The position numbers were made by a program, and so were the translations under genes. Of a stretch of 64,000 nt of DNA, positions 55,495-64,000 are shown one piece after another. Below the pieces are notes generated by a model, which saw only the letters and a list, made by a program, of their open reading frames with translations, searched no databases and was not told the DNA's origin. Source of the stretch: Erythroxylum novogranatense (lineage: Eukaryota > Streptophyta > Magnoliopsida > Malpighiales > Erythroxylaceae); contig CM057227.1 of the NCBI GenBank assembly GCA_029891385.1, positions 62,869,567 to 62,933,566 on the forward strand. Reading direction: 5' to 3'. Every line of letters starts with the position of its first letter. Within the stretch, counting starts at the first letter, position 1.

Positions 55495-55726
55495 CAGCGT
55501 CGGAGCGACGGACGCCCAAACTCATGAGGCGAGACGCCCGCTCATGAGGGCGAGGCGCCAGCTCGCTAGGCGAGGCGTCGCCTAGCGAGGCGTGACTTGA
55601 TGAGGGCGAGCCTTGCCTCGAGAGGCGAAGGCAGCCTCGCCTCGCTAGGCGTAGGCGTCGCCTAGCGAGGCATCGGTGAGCGCCTCGCCGCTAGATGAGC
55701 GAGCCGTCGCCTAGCTGAAGCGCTAA
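55495..55726. repeat. GC-rich hairpin-rich island inside an AT-rich LTR
   Basis: About 230 bp of CG-rich sequence built from GCGAGGCG and GTCGCCTAGCGAGG words lies between very AT-rich flanks and next to a T17 run. Perfect 12-bp stems occur at 55562-55573/55578-55589 (4-nt loop) and 55640-55651/55659-55670 (7-nt loop). Confidence 0.9.
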
Positions 55727-57655
55727 AACTTTTTTTTTTTTTTTTTTCACTTAAAATCATAAACTTCAAATTCATAACTTTTACTCCGAACTCGATTTTG
55801 ACAAACTTAGTCTCTATAGAAAGCTTGAGAGAAGTTCTAAATCTTCCAAGAAGAACATAAAACTCAATTCAACTCCTACGGGAGTCCATTTTCCGGTCAA
55901 AGATACTATCCTCTATACAAACTTGTAAAAATCATAACTTAATATTCCGAGATCGAAAAATTGCATACTTTATATCGAAATAAAGATCAAAACAAATCCT
56001 TCAATTTCCATGAAGAACGTCAAAGCTCAATGAACCTCTAACTAGGTTAATTTCTCAGTCAAAGTTTCAACCATAATAAAAGTCAAACCCGATCAAACAT
56101 AAACTTTGACTGATCATAACTTTCACTCCCGATATCGAAAAATTACAAACTTTATGTCCACAAAAATCTCTTAACGTAACCTACAAGTTTCCAGAAGACC
56201 ATTTTATCAAATTTTGCCTCAAACAAAAGTCAACTCTCAAAGTCAAACATTCTCTCTCCAAAAAGTCAAACTTTCTAAATCCTTCATTTCAATCAACTCA
56301 TCCACTTGATCATTCCTATTACTAACTCAAATTGTCACTCAAGGTTCGGGGTCCAACATTGACGAATGAGTTTTTCTATGGTGTTCATTATTCTTTCTAA
56401 AGTTGATGTTAACTTAATTATTAAAAGATTTTCTCGAGTGAGAATATCTAAAGATTTCATGAAGTTCCTATAGACAATAGCAAATGAGGACTAAACTTAG
56501 AGTATGCCTATTAGACTAATCTCATGCTTGTAAGTTTATAAAAATAACCACTCAAAGGTTAAAATATTCTTAATAAAGACATTATGATGTTCAAGTTAGT
56601 GAAAGTTGAAGGATGCTAAGTATATAAGAAAATATCTAATTCAATTTAATGATAATATTTATAAGAACTTAACTTAAAGAGTCTCTTTTTTTGAAAAAAT
56701 TAAAAAAATGATTGTGATAGGTGCTTAATTGATTATTTATTATTTCATAACACTTAGCGATTAAGGATATGAAATTGCTTAAGATACTGATTTTGACTCA
56801 TATATGATTTTAGGCACAATTCATAAGCAAAGAAGTAAAGTGAGTCGAAAGTACAACATTTGGGTCTTTTTTAAAAAATTAATATTCACTTGTTTTCATA
56901 GAATAAGAAGAAGAAAATTAAGACAAGAAAAAAAAAGAATGAAATGAAAACACAAACAAGAAAATTCCAAGATGCTCACGGCAAAAGAGTAGAAAAGCTA
57001 TGCATGGAATACATGCAATTTAAGTGAATTAATGGCAGCACAGTAGGAGAAGAAAAGAAGAACAAAAAAGCAAGGGAAGCTACAACAATACGGTAGCGTG
57101 TAGGTAGATGGAAGAGACCAAAATAACGTAGCACAGACGTGAGGGACCAAGGGGTCAAAACGGCAGGCAACACAAGAAGGAAGGGAGCTGAAAGAATCAA
57201 AATGAAACGACAATAATTTGGAAGCAAAACGTGCGCCAATAGTTGTGAAACAAGGGACAGACGTGCGATCTCACACAAACAACGTCTGCATTTAACGCAG
57301 AAATTCAAACGTCCTGTGGAAACGTAGGCATTTTCAAGAAATAGGACGCATTTTTGGCTTAAAACACACAATAGCAGAATAGAGAGGAGGGTTTTAAATG
57401 GGACGTGAACAGTGATGGTAAACCAAGCATTAATTTGTCACATCAAAAGAGCAGTAGCAAGGTTAGAGAGAAAACAAAAGAATGGATGCACAAGAACTTC
57501 GACTAGGTTATAACATGGTGCTAAAGCTTTTTTTAAGAGAGACCCATGAAGGGCTAGACGTCCGAAAACTAGTTCAGAGGTGACATCGAAGTCGATGACC
57601 CGGGTTAAGTGTGTTTCACTATTTTTGTTATTTCTTTCTCTCATTAGGAATTGAT

Positions 57656-60625
57656 TGTTGGACCCCGTCTCCAAGGCCCAACATTCGGAAACACACAAGC
57701 ATAGAAGACCCAAAACTGACAACATACTGACCACAATTTGGGGACTTACAATAGGAATTACAGATCGGCTTCTTAAGAACATTTGTTCCTCATATTCTAA
57801 CGATTCTATCGCCACTGAAAACGCTCAATTTGGATTAGAAATGAGGAAGTTATGACCAAAATATTGTCATAAAGAAAAACAGACCAATACCGCTATAACC
57901 AACTTCATGTCTGAAATTGAAAATCTTAGAGGTAATATTACAGCTCGGCACCTTCATATAACTTGTAGGTTTAGGTCTCTAGTTTAATTTAAAATAAGAA
58001 TCGCCTCAATCAAAGCTCTATAGCTCAAGATATTTCAAAATAAGTGAAGTATATTCAGACTTTATCTACCGACCATCACACTTTGTTTCAATCCACTTTT
58101 TACAATTTAAAAGCAATACTGATTAATCAGGTATAAAAAGATAGAAAATTTTCTTAGAAGTCCAACGCTTCAAAAATCAGCTAAATCGGAAGTCGGACTA
58201 AAAATTTATAGCCAAAAGAAGGAAAAGGGATCGGTCGACCAAAAACCGACCCCAAACGCGTGAGCTCGCCCAAGGGCGAGCGCTGGGTGCTCGCGGGCCG
58301 AGCGACCTGCCCAACGATCCGACCTATCAGACTTCAAACCCTCATAACTTTTGACTCCGAGCTCCAAATTAGAGCCAGTTTGTTTCGTTGGAAAGATAAA
58401 AGATAACTCTACAATTTTTAAGAAGGACTCAAAGGCAAGCTCGAACAATAAAGGAATCAAAAGTTTACTCCAAGACCGATCGACTAGCTCCTCCTAAACA
58501 GTACCAAAACTTGCAAACACCATAACGTTTGACCTAGGACTCCAAATTTAGCAAACTTGGTGGCTATAGAAAGGTAAGAGAACGTTCTACAACTTTCATG
58601 AAGACTAGAAGGACAAAATCCAATTCTATATAGGTCGCATATGGAATCAAAGTTTCTGCTCATAAAAAATCTATCATTTTGGCGGCACCTGCACTCAACT
58701 TCAGCACTCACATTTTCCAATTAACACACCCTAAAATAGCTCATAATACATCATGGACAAGCTCTACAGCTCGCCTATCACTCTCAATAAGACTAAATGA
58801 TCCTATTCAATCTACGACAGACCAGAATTTGCAGCACTGCTCAATATACCCAAATTTAACCACATGAACACATCAGCCCCAAATTTTCCACAGCTTCTAA
58901 ACCTTAGCAGATTTCCAGCAAGCTCTCCCAATACAAAACCCAACAGCAAATCAATAATAAAAAGGCTCATACACAAACCCTTTTTAAGAACACACACAGA
59001 TCGCAATTCCATGCATACACAAGCATAAGAGAGTACTAGAGCTCTCATTCTCTTTTCCAATCGTATGAGTTTAAGCACCGCTTAGGTTACATGTCAGCAT
59101 ATTCATCAAGAGTCAAGTACAAAAATACAAAATATGAGATGCTCAATGCTTGATATGCTTATAAAGCTAGTCCAAAATGCTAGTTACTAACTTAATACAA
59201 AGTGTCTAGAATTCTTGGAGTTATGCCCGATGCCTTGCAAGGTTCCGCGATCAACTAGAATTTGCACCTGAGGAGGGAGAATGGGGTGAGCAAATACGAC
59301 TCAGTAGCTAACACCTTTATATCCATCGAGTAACGAGCCATACATCACATAAAAGAATCCGAAACATTAGCAATCTATCATGTAAAGTCCAAATAGCTCA
59401 TCTTCATCACATAAATCATAAATTAACCAAAATCATCACATAAAGCATAACATGAAATCTTTTATCAATTTAAAACACATATTATGCATCATAAACACCA
59501 AAATGATGAAATGCATACAATTGGCTCGAGAGTTCCATAAACACAACGAGTCCATTTTCAGATCTCGTGGGCCTCAAGCGGGAAGCCGAGAGAAGGCTAG
59601 GGGGTCAACGTGCACGTGACTTAACGAAATAGGTTCTCTCTCGCCCAATCATAACCAATTTATGCTCACATATTCAAAAACAAGAATAACATTTTATGCT
59701 TCTTTCATTGTATCGAATTATCATAGTTTCATTCTTTTCTTTCAATCAAAGGAATACACTTTCAATAGACACACAATTTAACAAAGATAGCATACATAGG
59801 GCTTTTGCCCATTACACAACAACTATAAAATGTTACCCACCTAACGTCAGAATCCGAATTCAAGATTGCCCTTCCTCCTTGTCTTGAGTGGGGTTTTCTT
59901 GAGTTCCTTCAATTAAATCACACTCCATTTAATAAACATATTCTAAAAGAAAGGCATAGCATTTATAAATCAAGCAAAGGTAAAAATAAACTTTAAACCT
60001 AACCTACCCATAAGTCATCTATGCCAGAAAACCAAAACCCTAACTTAGAAATCCTAAAATCCCTTTGATTTCACCTTCTCTTCTTTCTTTCTTCAAACCC
60101 TAACTTCCATTTCATCCCATTTCTGAACCTATCATAAACAAAGACGGAACTTACCTCTAACAAGTAGTTTCTCTTCTTTTTCCTCTTCTTCCTTCCTCCC
60201 TTCAAGCTTCCTACGGCTCTCCCTTTTCCTCTTGGCCGAATCCCCTTTCTCCTTGGTTCACGCTTTTCTCTTCTTTCCTTTCCTTTTGGTTTACGACAAT
60301 CTCTTCTTCTCCTTCTTTAATTCACTTATTCTCAATTTAAAACCCTCCTCCAATACTACGTAGTTTCAAGCTCTCCATATAACTCACTTGAAGGCTTTGG
60401 GCTCTCCTCCTCACAAGCCTACTACATTTTAATCCTAACCCTTCATTCTAATTTCAAATTCTAATTCCCAATCATACTAACTAATTCCAAGACTCAACTA
60501 TATTAAAAAATATTTATATATATACACATAATTAAAACAATTAAAGAAAAATAAAGAATAAGTCAAGTAAATCAATAAATCAATAAATCAATAAACAAAT
60601 AATAATAAAAAATTTGGGCCCAACA
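57656..60625. mobile_element. Solo LTR, 2970 bp, with a perfect 5-bp duplication
   Basis: It starts TGTTGGACCCCG and ends GGGCCCAACA. TTGAT flanks both sides (57651-57655 and 60626-60630). There is no second LTR, gag or pol. Its ends resemble those of the 51862-56358 unit, and it also contains a GC-rich patch (about 58240-58330). Open frames inside are low-complexity and not gene-like. It most likely arose by recombination between the two LTRs of a full element. Confidence 0.8.
58236..58330. repeat. GC-rich patch in the solo LTR
   Basis: 'GAGCTCGCCCAAGGGCGAGC' starts at 58262 and contains the inverted repeat GCTCGCCC/GGGCGAGC. The patch also holds 'TGCTCGCGGGCCGAGCGACC'. Surroundings are AT-rich. 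Confidence 0.8.
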
Positions 60626-61689
60626 TTGATTATGTTATCTTATGTTGATTGAATTGGTATTGTGAAAAGATGATTTTAATGCATTCATTGAATCGTTTAT
60701 TTGCAAACTCATTGCTAAAATTTCGATATAATTTGTAATAATAATAATAAAATTCATGTGTAGCGACTAATGATTCGTAATTATTAGGGATAACATAACC
60801 TTATTTAAAGGACACATCATATGTGATTGTTGCCTTAATTAATCGATTTTCCTAATTTGTAATGCTACTGCCTAATTAAATATAGAGATCGTATCTTAGG
60901 TTATTCAGTAATTAGGTTTAATTAATGATCATATCTTGATTAAACACTACCTAAGGAAAAACTCAGGTTAATTATTAACCCATGATTAATAGTTGCTAGG
61001 AGAGGTTAGAGAACAACAAATCAATGAAATATGTTTAATTAAAGTGTAGGCCAAGATTGAACCAAAGAATTAGGTCCCTACCGAATTCTCCACTTTTATC
61101 ATTTTTCACATGCTTTCTTTAATTTATTTTTATTAGTCTTGTTTCATTTTATTTTCTTATTTCTAAAAATCCAAAATCCCCCTTTCCTAAACACCAATTG
61201 ATTTCATTTCAACAACTTTACACACACTCTCTGTGGGATCGACCTAGACTCACCACTGTTATAGTAGTAGTCTAGTTATTTTATTTTGATTAGCATTACG
61301 ATGCACTGTTAGATTGATTAGTTATCAGGACGGGAGTGCATGATCACATGCCCAGGTATTTAAGTGGATATTACAAGTTTACAATACTACATAATTCTTA
61401 AAAATGCCATGAAAAAAACTATAACATATGTCTACATAGATTCTGTCCATAAGTCCATTATTCACTAGTATCAATAGAAAAACTTCATTATAGATATAAG
61501 TGACCACAACTCACTTATATGCCTGCTTCAAACTCATTGCTAGTTTCCACTAGTAAGGAGTTGCTTGGAACTTTTCCAATTACTTTCTCGATCTTTAATC
61601 AATATGTAAGTTACCGCATTTTAATTCATCTTTGATTTCTTTCATATATACAATAAATCTTGTAAGCTTCCCCTTTCTGCAAGTTATGA

Positions 61690-62153
61690 GACTACTTTTG
61701 GATATTTCATATTGATAGACTTATTTCACGAGTTAGTCGATATTGTAATAACTATAAATGCAAGACATAGTTGTAGCTATTACTGACAAGTAGGGGTCGA
61801 TCCCACAAGGGCAACAAGTACTAGTAGTTACCGTTATTCTATTATGTAATCTACAAATGGATTGTGGTTTTTGAATTGAAGAAAGTAAAATTAAACAAAG
61901 AAAATAAATGGGTAGCACAATTAAAGTAGAGAATTACAATAATACTTAGTTAATTATCGAAATCAAATAATTAATATCTAGGTTTGAAATCCCCCTAAAC
62001 CTTTAATCGATTGATATTTTATTATGCAATTGTTTTGTTAATTTATTGGATCGTGGAGACGCCTATAGTATGTTAATAGCTGAACTTGAGGTCCTAACAA
62101 CTAATCATAAGGTTTCCAACTGAATTACTCAAGTTAAAGTTTATAGGATTGGG
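61690..62153 (-). repeat. Reverse-oriented Athila-type LTR end
   Basis: The minus strand of 61777-61810 reads TTGTGGGATCGACCCCTACT followed by TGTCAGTAATAGC, the same closing signature as at about 61228 on the + strand. Two LTR ends of similar type therefore face each other about 420 bp apart, before the next element starts at 62154. Confidence 0.5.
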
Positions 62154-63190
62154 TGTAACATCCCGTCACCGATGGGAAGGTCATATTGGTATATTGAGGC
62201 GGGATAGGATATTACCGCATAATATTGACTGAGCATCCTGTCGACCTCTGATTTTGGAGGCCATGGGTCTTTTTCACATACACATATAGGTACATGCATT
62301 CATGAATTTTTCCCAGCTTTTAATTTGATACTGATTTGAATTGTGAAATTGTGAGATAATTAGATTTGGTAATGATTTATTGGAAATTTTGGAATAATTA
62401 AGTTTGAATATTGAATTGGAAATGTTCTGGAGTAATTGTCAATGGAAAGCGACTCTTCGGAATTTTTCTGAAAAGTTTCGGAGAAAAAGTCCGGAACAGA
62501 AACTCTCCGGGTGACGGACGGATTGACTGCATGGTGCTAGAATAACTGGTAAATGGCAACGAAAAATTTAGATATATGATTTTAGAGATTAATATGTTGA
62601 GTCATTGAAATTTGGAGATGAATTGGACTAGAAATGAAATTAAAAAGAGAAAGAGATTTAAATGTTTTGCGAGGAAAAAGGGTAAGAGGCTTGAGTGATT
62701 AACCTATAAATGCCTTAAGTTTCAAATGGAAGAAAAGAAATCCTTTCCTCTTCTCCTAGGGCTCGATCTTCTTCTCCTTCGATTGAGCTTCGTTTCCTTC
62801 TTCCTGCTTGATCCTCACTTATTTGCTTTCTTCTGTGCTAAGACCAACTCAAATCCTTGAAAGGATGAAGGATCATGGAGGTTTTGAGTGAAAACCGTGA
62901 GTGTTAAGGCTTGGAAGAAATTTTCGGAGATTTGAAGTTTTGAGGCTTGATTGGTAAGTAAAATGTTTTTAATGTGTTTTTGTGGTTGTTAAATGCGTAC
63001 ATGGGTTTAATTGTGAGAGATTGGGGTAGTTATGGGTGAGTTAAGGAAGTTTTCAGAGAGAAAAATGGCGAAAAATTGATCGGAGAAGACGAACCAGGGC
63101 CGCATGTCGCGAAGAAGGAATGTCGCGACGAAGGAATTATTGGACGTCGCGACGAGCGTACGCTGCGATGAGCGGTTCGCCGCGACGAAC
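62154..63190 (+). mobile_element. Partial LTR of another element, interrupted at 63191
   Basis: It begins TGTAACATCCCGTCACC, a common start of Ty3/gypsy (chromoviral) LTRs in plants. It runs through 'cttctcctagggctcgatct' to a CG-rich patch at 63098-63190 with repeated GTCGCGAC palindromes. The TGTTGG-type LTR then interrupts it. Confidence 0.55.
63100..63190. repeat. GTCGCGAC/CGACGA-rich patch
   Basis: 'GTCGCGA' occurs at 63107, 63121 and 63147, with related 'GCTGCGATGAGC' and 'GCCGCGACGAAC' after them. The base composition is unlike the AT-rich flanks. Confidence 0.85.
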
Positions 63191-64000
63191 TGTTGGAACC
63201 CATTTCTGGATATCCAACCTCTTACGAAAACCAAACTAAACCAGAGCATATCTGTTGGATCCCGAATCCGAACCCAACTATTAAATCCGAAACTCTCATA
63301 CTTAACCGGAAAATAAAACGAAAGAACAGAAACAAAAGCACAACTTCTTTTCAAATTCGGAATGGAAACAAAACGGAAGCAAATTGAAACAAACGTTTCG
63401 AACTGAACAGAAACAATTGCACATTGAAGGCTCAGAATCGGAAGCAAAACGAACCGAAAGGCATAAGGCGGAAGCAAAGCGAACGCGAACCAAATACAGA
63501 ATCGAAACGGAAGCAAATCAGAAAGCATAACAAATCGAACCAAACGAACGAATTTTGAAGCGAAACGAAATACAAAGTACCGAAACAAAACGCAACGAAG
63601 CGGAAACGATACTTAACAAATGTCCGACATCCGTGCACAAACTATCTAAAGGAAGCATCGCGTTGAAAATCTAGACTAAGACATATCCGAAATCCGGTAT
63701 AATTAATTTTTTTTCTTTCTTTCTTTTTCTCATATTCATAGATTACATCTTTAGGCAATCTCATTCAAAACAAACAAACAATTTCCACCCTTGGAAAATC
63801 ATTCTCATGCAAATCTCAACACTTGCTCATATCCGTACAAATCTCAAAATACATTTTTTTTATTCCAAATTTTATCGAAATTTTGGCAGCATAACGGCTG
63901 CATTTATCCTAACCCAAACCTGCAAAGTGTTCAAAACAACACTTCTAAAAGCCCAATAAATCAAACAATCATCAAAATCAACCGGACCCTCCGTCCGGGA
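63191..64000. mobile_element. LTR related to 51862-56358, cut by the window end
   Basis: It starts TGTTGGAACCC, and a second TGTTGGATCCCG start follows at 63253. From about 63600 it aligns with 52270-52650: 'CGACATCCGTG', 'ATCGCGTTG', 'GTATAATT', 'CAAAGTGTTCAAAACAACAC' and 'CGGACCCTCCGTCCGG'. No coding region. Confidence 0.8.

Larger units (their letters stand above)
51862..56358 (-). mobile_element. Large solo-LTR-like unit with repeated terminal modules
   Basis: It starts TGTTGGGACCCG and ends CGGGGTCCAACA, with near-duplicate flanks TTGAA (51857-51861) and TTGAC (56359-56363). No gag or pol is inside. On the minus strand, TTTATGGTATCAGAGCATAG follows the LTR end at 52014, which looks like a Met-tRNA primer site and fixes the orientation. 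The main LTR is then 52014-56358. Ty3/gypsy (Tekay/Del-like) is my guess from LTR size. A related copy starts at 63191. Confidence 0.6.
56364..61370 (+). mobile_element. Athila-like LTR sequence interrupted by a solo LTR
   Basis: Positions 56700-57655 resemble in style the LTR start at 7685-8400, with purine-rich tracts, and 60626-61370 continues after the insertion. The end region has 'CTCTCTGTGGGATCGACCTA' at about 61228, 'GACTCACCACTGTTATAGTA' and 'GGGAGTGCATGATCACATGC', the typical 3' end of Athila/Tat-group LTRs. The left border is unclear and no coding region is recognised. Confidence 0.5.

Noticed and set aside
56976..57815. Minus-strand frames of 125-131 codons
   Set aside because: They lie within LTR-like DNA, one crossing the solo-LTR border at 57656, with no recognisable domain.
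63007..63588. 193-codon minus-strand frame rich in F, R and S
   Set aside because: It spans the junction of two unrelated LTRs at 63191, so it cannot be an ancestral gene; it results from biased composition.
1..64000. tRNA, rRNA or organelle-derived gene
   Set aside because: No cloverleaf, ribosomal or chloroplast coding sequence was recognised by eye; the tRNA-like words seen are primer-binding sites next to LTRs.

Overview
This window looks like nuclear DNA from a flowering plant, very probably a eudicot. It is AT-rich and dominated by plant LTR retrotransposons of recognisable lineages (Ty3/gypsy Athila-like and chromoviral; Ty1/copia Angela-like and SIRE-like), a LINE, a MITE and long microsatellites. 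The one host gene recognised has short exons with GT..AG introns. There are no bacterial operons, CRISPR arrays or rRNA genes, and I saw no tRNA genes. I could not identify the species.

Layout. (1) 1-11444: a decayed, 5'-truncated Athila-like Ty3/gypsy element on the + strand, with gag, a protease that has lost its catalytic part, RT with an internal 175-bp duplication, RNase H, integrase, a non-coding tail with two polypurine tracts, and a 3' LTR expanded by a ~1.7-kb AAT-rich array. (2) 11445-14162: remnant of a copia element with a gag domain. (3) 14163-32160: a three-level nest. A LINE is split by an Angela-like copia element (14395-31520, target-site duplication AGTGT), which is itself split by a SIRE-like copia element (20857-28301, target-site duplication ACTAT). 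(4) 33220-47125: a host gene for an EAF6/NuA4-domain subunit of histone acetyltransferase complexes, seven coding exons, 161 residues. Its third intron is about 10 kb and holds a small internally deleted copia element (34290-37202, duplication ATGTT), an old LTR pair, and copia and chromovirus pol fragments. Intron 4 holds another chromovirus fragment. (5) 47126-51861: intergenic DNA with a degenerate repeat field broken by a 750-bp MITE. (6) 51862-64000: stacked LTRs, including two large LTR units with 5-bp flanking duplications (51862-56358 and 57656-60625), an Athila-like LTR broken by one of them, a reversed LTR end, and an LTR interrupted by another LTR that runs off the window.

The only gene likely to serve the plant is the EAF6 homologue. 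Its reading frame is intact across all seven exons although its introns are full of transposons. All other coding material is retroelement sequence broken by stops, frameshifts or deletions. I found no convincing new biological system. The best candidates for a second look are palindrome and hairpin arrays in the Angela-like leader (one hairpin shows a compensatory base-pair change), the repeated 'LTR end + primer-binding-site' modules at 51862-52013, and GC-rich hairpin islands inside otherwise AT-rich LTRs.
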